Shown: positions 16,429 to 23,929 of the stretch, piece by piece | How positions within the stretch are numbered: position 1 is the stretch's first letter | Layout: the number at the start of each line of letters is the position of its first letter | DNA from: Methylophaga sp. 42_25_T18 | Lineage (GTDB): Bacteria; Pseudomonadota; Gammaproteobacteria; Nitrosococcales; Methylophagaceae | Direction: 5' to 3' | Length of the DNA stretch: 64,000 bases | Assembly: GCA_002163085.1 (NCBI GenBank) | Contig: MAAJ01000009.1 | Span: 17,813-81,812 of the forward strand | The notes under the pieces: generated by a model | The model's database searches: none | Seen by the model: only the letters and a program-made list of their open reading frames with translations | Told to the model about the DNA's origin: nothing | Translations under genes and position numbers: made by a program

Positions 16429-18627
16429 GTGAAAAAACTGTTTTTTCGGAAGCCTCTTACCGCTTTAATTTCAATCACTTTAGCCACATCCGCATTAGCA
16501 GATAGCCAAACCAATAAAACCTTTTCTTTAGATACTGTTTCAGTCGCTGCAACCCGTACGGAACAAAAACAAGAAGATATATCTAGTACTGTCAGCATCA
16601 TTACTGATGAACAAAATGAAGCCAATCTATCCAGTAATATTCGAGAGATGATTCGTTATGAACCGGGTATTGAAGTGGGTTCAGGAACGGGCGATGCAGC
16701 TCGTTTTGGCTCCAAAGGTTTTAACATTCGTGGTATTGATGAAAATCGAGTCAAAATAACAGTCGATGGCATCGACCAAGCAAATTCATTTACACCTGAA
16801 GGCAATCCCTTCCAACGATCTGGTAGAAATCATGTCGATATCGACACAATGAAACGTGTGGAAATCATTAAAGGCCCAGCTTCTACCTTATATGGTAGTG
16901 ATGCCCTAGGTGGCGTGGTGGCATTTACCACTAAAGATCCCGCGGACTATTTAGCAGCAGAAGGTGACGATACAGGAGGCAGTGTCAAAGTCCGATACAG
17001 CAGTGCTGATGAAGGCCTTTCAGAAACGTTAAGCTTAGCCAATAGAACGGGTAAACTAGAATCATTACTTATCTATACTCATCGTGAAACAGACGAACTA
17101 GAAAATTATGATAATGATACTAACCCGGATGATACGCTCGATTTTGATAGTGATAACATTTTAGCCAAGCTGCAATATCAGCTAAATGAAAATCACCGAA
17201 TTGGCTTAACCGTTGAAGATTACAAATCAGACACCCAATCAGATTTTCCTTCTAAATTGAGTTCGTCGTTCTATTCAGACTTTTATAAAGGTGATGATGT
17301 CACCGAACGACAACGTGCCACCATTTTTCATCAATGGCAGGCTAATAATATGTTGTTTGATAAAGTTAATTGGACCTTAGATTGGCAAAATAGCTCCATG
17401 GACCAAGAAACCAGCACGATTTATGATGCACCTGGACCTGCTACAGCCATAGCTAGAATTAAAGATTATTCTCACCAAGAAGAGACGTGGATGTTATCGG
17501 CTCAATTTGATAAAAGCTTCCTTAATCATCAAATAACTTATGGCTTTGAGTACGATGAAAAAGAGCTTACCAACAAGCAAGATACGCTGTTCCCAACAGA
17601 TCCATCGAGTAATACGCTAGATAGAGGTGTTCCCTTAGTCGATGGCAAAAGCTATGGCCTATATCTACAAGATCAAATCAGTTTTATGGACGGTCGTTTG
17701 TTGTTAACACCCGGGGTACGTTATGACAAATTCGAGGCGAAACCTAGCCTTGATAGTTCATTTGCACCACCAGCAGCAACGGCAGGTGAATTAAAAGATC
17801 ATGACAGTGATAAAGTCACCGCCCGTTTAGGAACCGTATTTAAACTCACTGAAAATACATCCGTATTCGCTCAATACAGTCAGGGATTTAAATCACCAGA
17901 TCTTATCGATCTTTATTATTCTAGCGAAAGAAACTATGGACCTGGCTTCCATTTTCTAACGTTGCCCAATCCAGACCTAAAACCTGAAGAAAGTGATTCA
18001 TATGAATTGGGATTACGCTTCAAGGGCGATGCTGGCAATCTAGAATTAACCGGCTTCTATAATGAATATACCGACTTCATTGAAAGTGTCACGGTCAATT
18101 CTACCTTTGGTGGCACAAGCTACGATAACGTCTCTCAATCACGAAACATTGACGAAGTAACCATATGGGGACTTGAAGCTCGTGGTGCAATTTGGTTGGA
18201 TCAATTTATTGGTGCGCCAGAAGGCACGTCATTACAAGCAGCCATTGCCTATGCCGAAGGTGAAAATGAAACAGACAACACACCTATAGATAGCATAGCG
18301 CCATTAAAAGCCGTCTTTGGTTTATCTTATGATGCACCTAGTGAGCGTTGGGGTTCAACGTTAAACTGGACTTTGGTTAGCAAAAAAGACAAAAGTGACT
18401 TAAGTGATGAAACCAACTTCACCACATCTGGTTACGGTATTTTGGATCTAACTGCATATTACAGTCCTGCTAAATCGTTAACACTTCGTGGTGGTATTTT
18501 TAATCTGACCGATAAGGAATATATCGTTTACGAAGATGTCCGTGGCTTATCGGCTACGACCAATGAGCAAGGCCTATATACCCAACCCGGCCGTAACTTT
18601 ACGATGAGTGCGAGTTACAATTTCTAG
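16429..18627 (+). CDS. TonB-dependent heme/hemoglobin-type outer-membrane receptor
   Basis: A 732-residue outer-membrane receptor with a signal peptide (cleavage near ALADSQ), a TonB box (DTVSVAATR), a plug domain (about 40-165, with GFNIRGIDENRV and EIIKGPASTLYGSDALGGVV) and a 22-strand barrel ending in aromatic SYNF. FRAP-like FKSP (487-490) and NPDL (514-517) motifs bracket His508, the arrangement seen in heme receptors of the HmuR/HemR/TbpA-like family. Import of heme into the periplasm is therefore the best prediction. It starts at GTG, nine bases after AAGGAG. It diverges from the tonB operon across a region with a Fur-box candidate. A siderophore or lanthanide complex is a less likely substrate. 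Confidence 0.9.
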   Translation: MKKLFFRKPLTALISITLATSALADSQTNKTFSLDTVSVAATRTEQKQEDISSTVSIITDEQNEANLSSNIREMIRYEPGIEVGSGTGDAARFGSKGFNIRGIDENRVKITVDGIDQANSFTPEGNPFQRSGRNHVDIDTMKRVEIIKGPASTLYGSDALGGVVAFTTKDPADYLAAEGDDTGGSVKVRYSSADEGLSETLSLANRTGKLESLLIYTHRETDELENYDNDTNPDDTLDFDSDNILAKLQYQLNENHRIGLTVEDYKSDTQSDFPSKLSSSFYSDFYKGDDVTERQRATIFHQWQANNMLFDKVNWTLDWQNSSMDQETSTIYDAPGPATAIARIKDYSHQEETWMLSAQFDKSFLNHQITYGFEYDEKELTNKQDTLFPTDPSSNTLDRGVPLVDGKSYGLYLQDQISFMDGRLLLTPGVRYDKFEAKPSLDSSFAPPAATAGELKDHDSDKVTARLGTVFKLTENTSVFAQYSQGFKSPDLIDLYYSSERNYGPGFHFLTLPNPDLKPEESDSYELGLRFKGDAGNLELTGFYNEYTDFIESVTVNSTFGGTSYDNVSQSRNIDEVTIWGLEARGAIWLDQFIGAPEGTSLQAAIAYAEGENETDNTPIDSIAPLKAVFGLSYDAPSERWGSTLNWTLVSKKDKSDLSDETNFTTSGYGILDLTAYYSPAKSLTLRGGIFNLTDKEYIVYEDVRGLSATTNEQGLYTQPGRNFTMSASYNF

Positions 18628-18648
18628 TCATCCATCACTTTGAAAATT

Positions 18649-18676
18649 CTGGGGCAGGTTTCTGCCTCAGTTTTTT
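18649..18676 (+). terminator. Rho-independent terminator of the receptor gene
   Basis: Stem CTGGGGCAG / CTGCCTCAG (one G-U pair), four-base loop, then six T. It lies 22 bases after the receptor stop codon and directly before the second 188-bp repeat. Confidence 0.88.
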
Positions 18677-18680
18677 CCAT

Positions 18681-18868
18681 CCCGTTTTTATCGCCGCCGA
18701 AAAGAGTGTGTTTTTCGGATTAAAGTGGGTAAGTGTTTGAGCAAAGCGAGTTTTTACCCACGCCGAAAAAGATAGTCTTTTCGGTGACAAGCGATAATGT
18801 CGGGGGCCTTTTTCTTTGGTTCGTTTCTTTTGGGCAAACAAAAGAAATGAATGCCCAGCGGCAGCTAA
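18681..18868. repeat. Dispersed 188-bp structured repeat, copy 2
   Basis: Partner of 7056-7243, same orientation and same overall length. It contains consecutive stem-loops: CCGAAAA with TTTTTCGG (18697-18703, 18711-18718), GTGGGTAA with TTACCCAC (18725-18732, 18754-18761), CCGAAAAAGA with TCTTTTCGG (18763-18772, 18776-18784), and TTTCTTTT with AAAAGAAA further right. It begins four bases after the terminator T-run. Confidence 0.87.
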
Positions 18869-18879
18869 CCTAAATTAAA

Positions 18880-18935
18880 GGGTAGCCTCCCCTTTTAGTT
18901 ACGCTGTCTTTTTCTGAGGGAAGTTCAGGCTGCCC
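18880..18935. repeat. Stem-loop at the 3' end of the orphan membrane gene
   Basis: Arms GGGTAGCCT (18880-18888) and AGGCTGCCC (18927-18935) pair over nine positions with one G-U, enclosing a 38-base loop that has CCTC and GAGG as a possible inner stem. It includes the stop codon of the membrane protein. No T-run follows, so it is not a standard terminator. Confidence 0.5.
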
Positions 18936-19368
18936 CTAATTGTTGTTTTGTTATCCAAGCAAGTCCTCTTACCCACCACTTTTTGGAAATCAAATATGCC
19001 AGTACTACAGATGGAATATACAATAAAACATAGACTACAAAGATATCAAACGAACGACTTGACTCAACTGAAATCATAATGACAAAAGTAAACATTAGTG
19101 CTCCTGAAACTATTTTCCCAATATATAAATACTTCAATTTAGGTGCTCCCACGTCTGTACATATACTAACCGTTAGTACAAATAACCAAAGCTCCACAAT
19201 GCATTTATAGTAAAAAAACAATATTATGCTAGCAAAAATCGTATGAAATATTGAGTCAATCTCTTTTGGATCCAATACTAATAAAAACAATGTGACTAGG
19301 CATGCTAAAACAATAGATTCTATTAATAATATTCCAAAACCCAACCCTAGCAACCTGACTCTACTCAT
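18925..19368 (-). CDS. Hypothetical integral membrane protein
   Basis: I do not recognise this 147-residue protein. It is very hydrophobic, with four likely membrane helices (roughly residues 6-33, 40-65, 80-100 and 110-132) and a C-terminal WWVRGLAWITKQQ segment. I chose ATG at 19368, which has GGAAA four bases ahead; a TTG nine codons upstream (19395) is possible. Codon use looks more AT-rich than in neighbouring genes. It lies alone between the 188-bp repeat and the short repeat, the same order as gdhA at the other locus, which hints at a transferred cassette. No function can be given. Confidence 0.6.
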   Translation of the reverse strand: MSRVRLLGLGFGILLIESIVLACLVTLFLLVLDPKEIDSIFHTIFASIILFFYYKCIVELWLFVLTVSICTDVGAPKLKYLYIGKIVSGALMFTFVIMISVESSRSFDIFVVYVLLYIPSVVLAYLISKKWWVRGLAWITKQQLGAA

Positions 19369-19429
19369 GATATTTCCGTGCAAATTGTTCTTCAATTGAA
19401 ATCAAGGGGTCAGCCAGCTTAAATTGTTA

Positions 19430-19504
19430 CTTTCCAACCCAAAATTTAAAACAACCATAACAATACATGATTTCAAAATCTTCTCCCTGCATTAATTTCA
19501 GATA
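19430..19504. repeat. Short dispersed repeat, full copy
   Basis: Its first 57 bases match 9044-9100 at 51 positions without gaps. Bases 19468-19504 also match 7511-7547 at about 30 of 37. It lies upstream of the orphan membrane protein gene on the side opposite the 188-bp repeat. Confidence 0.8.
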
Positions 19505-19595
19505 GCCTTATAGAAAACCAAACTCACAACAACCTGATATTTTCTCCCATTTTTTATAGAATGACAGTTTACCAATTCAGAGCTAATCATTAAGC

Positions 19596-19991
19596 ATGGT
19601 TAATAAAATTGAAAAAACCGATGAGCAATGGCGTGAACAACTCAGCGAAGAAGAATATCGAGTAACGCGCCAAGCCGGTACTGAACCCCCCTTCTCCGGC
19701 ATCTACTCTGATCACAAAGAAAACGGTGACTACCATTGCCTTTGTTGTGATCAAAAACTATTTTCATCTAATGACAAGTTTGATTCAGGTTGTGGCTGGC
19801 CAAGTTTTTCTAATCAATTAGAACAAGGCAACATCACTCACCATATCGATCATAGTCATGGCATGGATCGCACTGAAGTGCGTTGTAAACACTGTGATGC
19901 CCATTTAGGCCATGTGTTTGATGATGGCCCTGCACCAACCGGTCTGCGTTATTGCATAAACTCGGTCTCTATCAACTTCCATGACAAATAA
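19596..19991 (+). CDS. msrB: Peptide-methionine (R)-S-oxide reductase
   Basis: MsrB repairs oxidised methionine (R-sulfoxide) in proteins using thioredoxin. The 131 residues match the family length. Two CxxC pairs (CLCC near 49-52 and CKHC near 98-101) form the structural zinc site. The catalytic cysteine is in [12 protein letters not shown] near the C-terminus, and the GCGWPSF block is present. The gene is followed five bases later by a GIY-YIG gene and is probably co-transcribed with it. The closely spaced pair is common in Gammaproteobacteria. Confidence 0.97.
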   Translation: MVNKIEKTDEQWREQLSEEEYRVTRQAGTEPPFSGIYSDHKENGDYHCLCCDQKLFSSNDKFDSGCGWPSFSNQLEQGNITHHIDHSHGMDRTEVRCKHCDAHLGHVFDDGPAPTGLRYCINSVSINFHDK

Positions 19992-19996
19992 AGCTC

Positions 19997-20254
19997 GTGG
20001 CAAATAAAGACTGGTTTGTTTATATCGTTGAAGCTGAAAATGGTCATTTTTATACCGGTATCACCACCGATTTAGAACGTCGATTTGCGGAACATCAGTC
20101 CAAACAAGGCGGCGCTCGTTTTTTTCATACCAGTGCTGCTAAACGAATGGTTTACCACGAAACCCAAGCAAATCGCAGCAGCGCATCTAAGCGCGAAGCA
20201 GCAATAAAGAAACTTTCTAGAAAAGACAAAATAGCTCTTATCGAAACACACTAA
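19997..20254 (+). CDS. GIY-YIG domain protein (YhbQ-like)
   Basis: An 85-residue single-domain GIY-YIG nuclease-fold protein. FVYIVEAENGHFYTGITTDLERRFAEH carries the YIV...YTG core and the conserved Arg, and a Glu lies in SKREAAIKKLSR. Members such as E. coli YhbQ are putative DNA-damage-related nucleases; the substrate is not known. The start is GTG, five bases after msrB, with a weak ribosome site, so translation may rely on coupling to msrB. The length is slightly short of YhbQ (about 100 residues). Confidence 0.85.
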   Translation: MANKDWFVYIVEAENGHFYTGITTDLERRFAEHQSKQGGARFFHTSAAKRMVYHETQANRSSASKREAAIKKLSRKDKIALIETH

Positions 20255-20322
20255 CTCCATGTATAATGGCTGGTTTTCTAATTTCTGAGTTTTAGACTCA
20301 ATTCATTACACGGGTAAGTAAA

Positions 20323-21918
20323 TTGCTAACAACTGCAAACATCACCATGCAATTTGGCGCGAAGCCATTATTTGAAAACGTTTCCGTTAAATTTGGCGAA
20401 GGTAACCGCTATGGTTTAATTGGCGCCAACGGCTGTGGTAAATCCACATTCATGAAAATTCTATCTGGCGAGTTAGAACCTACCGCCGGTAATGTCAGCC
20501 TAGATGTAAATGAAACCTTTGCGGTATTAAAACAAGATCAATTCGCTTATGAAGAGCTGCGCGTTATTGACGTAGTTATCATGGGTAATGCTGAATTGTG
20601 GAAAGTGCATCATGAACGTGATCGCATTTATAACCTGCCTGAAATGTCTGAAGAAGACGGTATTAAAGTTGCTCATCTTGAAGGTGAATATGCTGAGATG
20701 GATGGTTACACCGCTGAGTCTCGTGCCGGTGAATTATTATTAGGTGTCGGTATTCCTACCGAACAGCATTATGGCCCGATGAGTGAAGTCGCTCCAGGTT
20801 GGAAATTACGTATTTTGCTTGCTCAGGTTCTATTTGCTGAACCTGACATTCTGTTACTTGATGAGCCTACTAACCACTTGGATATCAATACCATCCGTTG
20901 GTTAGAGGATATGATCAATCAACGCAGCGGTACGATGGTTATCATTTCGCATGATCGCCACTTTTTAAACAGCGTATGTACGCATGTGGCTGATATGGAT
21001 TTTGGTGAGTTGCGCCTTTACCCTGGCAACTATGACGAATACATGTTGGCATCAACACAAGCCAGAGCACGATTAATATCTGATAATGCTAAGAAAAAGG
21101 CACAAATTATAGAGCTACAAGATTTTGTTCGCCGTTTCTCTGCGAATGCATCTAAAGCAAAACAAGCCACCTCTCGTGCCAAGCAAATTGACAAAATCCA
21201 GCTGGATGATATCAAACCTTCTAGCCGTGTAAATCCATATATTCTCTTCGAGCAAGAGAAAAAGTTATTCCGTAATGCCGTTGAAGTGACCGGCATTAAC
21301 CAAGCTTATGATGATGAAGCGTCATTATTCGAAAACTTCAAATTTATGGCTGAAGTGGGCGAACGCATCGCAATTATAGGCCCTAACGGTATTGGTAAAA
21401 CAACATTAGCGAAAACATTGGTCAAAGAATTATCGCCTAAATCAGGTGAAGTGAAATGGTCTGAAAATGCCAACATTGGGTATTATGCTCAAGATCATGA
21501 ACATTTCTTTGAAAATGATTTGGATCTATTTGAATGGATGTCTCAGTGGGGCAAGCCAACAGATGATGAGCAAGTCATCCGCGGAACTTTAGGTCGTTTA
21601 CTGTTCTCTGGTCATTTGATCGAAAAGAAAGCCAAAGTATTATCGGGTGGTGAAAAAGGCCGGATGATGTTTGGTAAATTGATATTACAAAAACCAAATA
21701 TCTTGGTAATGGATGAACCAACTAACCATATGGATATGGAATCGATTGAATCTTTGAATATGGCGTTAAGTCAATATGAAGGTACCTTACTCTTCGTCAG
21801 TCATGATCGTGAATTTGTATCATCTTTGGCAACACGCATCTTTGATATGACCGATGATGGTATTGTTGATTTTGATGGTACTTATGAAGAATACCTTGTC
21901 AGCCAAGGTATTAAGTAA
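20323..21918 (+). CDS. ybiT: ABC-F family ATPase YbiT
   Basis: A 531-residue cytoplasmic protein with two ABC ATPase domains and no membrane segment, near-identical in layout to E. coli YbiT (530 residues). The first Walker A is GANGCGKST (near residue 38), with DEPTNHLD, an interdomain linker rich in Lys/Arg, the second Walker [10 protein letters not shown] and the signature [13 protein letters not shown] proteins bind the ribosomal E site and relieve stalled or damaged translation; the YbiT role is less well defined than EttA. The start is TTG with a weak ribosome site. A strong hairpin follows the stop. Confidence 0.95.
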   Translation: MLTTANITMQFGAKPLFENVSVKFGEGNRYGLIGANGCGKSTFMKILSGELEPTAGNVSLDVNETFAVLKQDQFAYEELRVIDVVIMGNAELWKVHHERDRIYNLPEMSEEDGIKVAHLEGEYAEMDGYTAESRAGELLLGVGIPTEQHYGPMSEVAPGWKLRILLAQVLFAEPDILLLDEPTNHLDINTIRWLEDMINQRSGTMVIISHDRHFLNSVCTHVADMDFGELRLYPGNYDEYMLASTQARARLISDNAKKKAQIIELQDFVRRFSANASKAKQATSRAKQIDKIQLDDIKPSSRVNPYILFEQEKKLFRNAVEVTGINQAYDDEASLFENFKFMAEVGERIAIIGPNGIGKTTLAKTLVKELSPKSGEVKWSENANIGYYAQDHEHFFENDLDLFEWMSQWGKPTDDEQVIRGTLGRLLFSGHLIEKKAKVLSGGEKGRMMFGKLILQKPNILVMDEPTNHMDMESIESLNMALSQYEGTLLFVSHDREFVSSLATRIFDMTDDGIVDFDGTYEEYLVSQGIK

Positions 21919-21929
21919 CACCTCATACT

Positions 21930-21964
21930 GAGCACAAGGGTTAAACGTGTTAACTCTTGTGCTC
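21930..21964 (+). terminator. Long hairpin after ybiT
   Basis: GAGCACAAG...TTAA pairs with TTAAC...CTTGTGCTC over about 15 positions with one G-U and a five-base loop. Only a pyrimidine-rich CCCTTTCTTCT follows, so termination may be partial, allowing read-through to the SYLF gene. Confidence 0.65.
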
Positions 21965-22033
21965 ACCCTTTCTTCTGTACATCTTACGTGCTACTTTACA
22001 AGGTATATCACTAGCGAAGAAAGGAAGCCACTG

Positions 22034-22597
22034 ATGACATACCAAAATAAAAATATCTCGTTCACTGTAATCTTCTTTTTATTTGTTTTTCTATTTTCCA
22101 CCTTTCCTAAAACCAGCCTCGCTGCCTCTGCCGCCGAAATCAATATCGGTGTTGCCGAAACCTTAAACCGGTTCAAGCAAGAAATATCGGGGGGCGAAGA
22201 GTTTCTCAAACAAGCCAAAGGCGTATTAGTTTTTCCCAGCATTATTAAGGCCGGCTTTGTCATTGGTGGCGAATATGGAGAAGGCGCTTTAAAAGTTAAT
22301 GATGCCATTGTGAATTATTACAGTACCGCTGCGGCTTCATTTGGCTTTCAACTCGGTGCTCAATCCAAATCAGTCGTCTTGGTCTTTATGACTAATGATG
22401 CACTTAAAGGTTTTCAAGCAAGCAAAGGCTGGAAGGCTGGCGTAGATGGTTCCGTTGCCTTGATTGAATGGGGAGTGGGTGAAGATATTAATACCGTTGA
22501 TATTAAAGATCCAATTATCGGCTTTGTATTTAGCAACAAAGGACTGATGTATAACCTGACATTAGAAGGTTCAAAATTCACAAAACTTGAGAAATAA
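22034..22597 (+). CDS. SYLF/Ysc84 domain lipid-binding protein, secreted
   Basis: A 187-residue protein with an N-terminal signal peptide (hydrophobic core FTVIFFLFVFLFS, cleavage near SLAASA) and a SYLF (Ysc84/DUF500) domain over the rest, including AKGVLVFPSIIKAGFVIGGEYGEGAL and the C-terminal GFVFSNKGLMYNLTLEG. The domain binds phosphoinositides in eukaryotes; its role in bacterial periplasm is not settled. I chose ATG at 22034, with AAGGA eight bases ahead; an in-frame start further upstream (21947) would give no signal peptide at the N-terminus. It overlaps nothing and is followed five bases later by the ASCH-like gene. Confidence 0.85.
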   Translation: MTYQNKNISFTVIFFLFVFLFSTFPKTSLAASAAEINIGVAETLNRFKQEISGGEEFLKQAKGVLVFPSIIKAGFVIGGEYGEGALKVNDAIVNYYSTAAASFGFQLGAQSKSVVLVFMTNDALKGFQASKGWKAGVDGSVALIEWGVGEDINTVDIKDPIIGFVFSNKGLMYNLTLEGSKFTKLEK

Positions 22598-22601
22598 CTT
22601 T

Positions 22602-22937
22602 ATGACAGAGACAAATTACCCAGAAAAGAGCTGTGAGATTGATCGCTTGGTCACTCATCCTAAATTAGTTGCATCGGCCTTAGCAGGGACAAAAACGCAG
22701 CAACGTCGTGATGGTGTTTATGCCTATCCCGGCGAAACCTTTGAACTCGAAGGTGTTGAATTCACGGTCACAGCGCTAGAACGAGAATCATTAGGTGACA
22801 TGGGCGATGCCGAAGCACAAGCTGAAGGTTATCCCAATATGGAAATGTACAAAGCAATTATCTTAAGAATGCATGCAGGTATGGAATGGGATATTAGCCA
22901 TCTTGTTTGGGTGCACAAATTCGAAAAAACGAATTAA
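22602..22937 (+). CDS. ASCH-like small protein
   Basis: A 111-residue soluble protein with features of the ASCH/PUA-like fold: LVASALAGTKTQQRRDGVYAYPGETFELEG is the typical GTKT...G strand-turn, followed by VTALERESLGDM and a C-terminal LVWVHKFE strand. ASCH proteins are thought to bind RNA or modified nucleosides; YqfB of this superfamily is an N4-acetylcytidine amidohydrolase, but I cannot assign that activity here. ATG at 22602 begins five bases after the SYLF gene stop, so the two genes are probably one transcript. Confidence 0.7.
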   Translation: MTETNYPEKSCEIDRLVTHPKLVASALAGTKTQQRRDGVYAYPGETFELEGVEFTVTALERESLGDMGDAEAQAEGYPNMEMYKAIILRMHAGMEWDISHLVWVHKFEKTN

Positions 22938-22955
22938 GCTGACGTTGAACTTGAG

Positions 22956-22979
22956 CTGTCAGCATATAGTTGCTGACAG
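22956..22979. terminator. Hairpin between convergent genes
   Basis: Perfect nine-base stem CTGTCAGCA / TGCTGACAG with a six-base loop, just downstream of the ASCH-like gene and seven bases from the CheY-like stop codon. No T-run on either side, so it may act weakly or as an mRNA 3' end. Confidence 0.5.
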
Positions 22980-22985
22980 TGTCTT

Positions 22986-23351
22986 CTAAGCTAATACTTT
23001 TTTAACTACCGTCCCCAATTGGTCTGGGTTAAACGGTTTCACTATCCAGCCTGTTACCCCAACCTCCCTACCTTGTTGTTTTACTTCTGGGCTCGACTCT
23101 GTGGTCAGCACCAATATCGGGGTAAATTTATACTCTTTCCGTGCTCGAACCGCTTTAGCGAACTCCATGCCATCCATATTCGGCATATTCATATCGGTAA
23201 TGATCAAATCAAACTGTTGCGATTTCACCGCTTGTAAGCCTTGTTGGCCATCAGCACTTTCTGTCAGCGTATGACCACCTGCTTGTTTTAAGGTGAACGA
23301 TACCATCTGTCGCATTGAATTCGAATCATCAACGATGAGTATATTTGCCAT
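22986..23351 (-). CDS. CheY-like single-domain response regulator
   Basis: A 121-residue stand-alone receiver domain. The acidic pair is in LIVDDS, the phosphorylated Asp in LIITDMNMPNMDG (about residue 52), and the conserved Thr and Lys in VLTTES and IVKPFNPDQL. It has no output domain, so it probably acts like a chemotaxis CheY by binding a motor or a kinase. No kinase or chemotaxis gene is nearby. The ATG at 23351 follows AAAGGA. The close similarity to CheY of cheA-linked systems (VGVTGWIVKPF) suggests chemotaxis, but this is inference. Confidence 0.93.
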   Translation of the reverse strand: MANILIVDDSNSMRQMVSFTLKQAGGHTLTESADGQQGLQAVKSQQFDLIITDMNMPNMDGMEFAKAVRARKEYKFTPILVLTTESSPEVKQQGREVGVTGWIVKPFNPDQLGTVVKKVLA

Positions 23352-23428
23352 CAAACTATTCCTTTAATTTATTTTTCAAGCAGCAAAGTAACACATTTTT
23401 GTTACTACTTTGTGAATCTTTAGATTGG

Positions 23429-23638
23429 CTAGTCGCCAATTCTAAAGCCTACTTTTATCGTCACTTGCCAATATTTCACCCCGCCCTCTTCGATATAACC
23501 ACGAGTATCAATCACCTGAAACCAGTGCAAATTTTTCACTGTTTCTGCCGCCTTGGCTATGGCATTTTGAATCGCCTGATCCGAGCTTTCAGCCGAGCTA
23601 CCAGTTAGTTCAATATGTTTATACGTATGCTCTGTCAT
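23429..23638 (-). CDS. Dodecin flavin-binding protein
   Basis: A 69-residue dodecin, a small protein that forms a hollow dodecamer and stores or protects flavin (riboflavin or FMN). The conserved YKHIELTGSSAESSDQAIQNAI N-terminal segment and WFQVIDTRGYIEEGGVKYWQVTIKVGF C-terminal half, with the flavin-stacking Trp near residue 39, are clear. A strong AAGGAG site precedes the ATG. It diverges from the DEAD-box helicase gene across 291 bases. Confidence 0.93.
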   Translation of the reverse strand: MTEHTYKHIELTGSSAESSDQAIQNAIAKAAETVKNLHWFQVIDTRGYIEEGGVKYWQVTIKVGFRIGD

Positions 23639-23929
23639 GATTTTTCTCCTTAAAAATATTAATTTCGTAAGATATTCATTAAGAAATACAGCGAAATACT
23701 TAAGTAAAATTGTATCAGTTCATTGTAACAACCGTTTTCCTACATTCAGTGTAACGATTAACGATGTATTCTTCTGTGTTAATTACTGTGTTTTTACATA
23801 GAGATTAGATTATAATATTTAACAGACTGATTTGACTGTATTTTATTATCAAACTTGCGTATAATTGCTCGATTGATTTCCCCCTCCTATTCAGCTTTAC
23901 TTTCAAGGCTGATTTTCACAGGTTAATAC
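23639..23929. promoter_or_regulatory. Long AT-rich leader between dodecin and DEAD-box helicase genes
   Basis: A 291-base stretch without a gene. Two TATAAT hexamers at 23811-23816 and 23860-23865 read toward the helicase gene, but neither has a convincing -35 at proper spacing. Transcripts from them would have 5' leaders of about 60-115 bases. Cold-shock helicase genes often have regulatory leaders; I cannot show one here. Confidence 0.4.

Noticed and set aside
18635..18841. A 68-residue protein in repeat copy 2
   Set aside because: It covers the receptor terminator and the structured repeat, and has no equivalent frame in copy 1.
18860..19504. Integron cassette with attC site
   Set aside because: The repeat ends do not show the GTTRRRY/RYYYAAC core sites, and no integrase gene is in the window.
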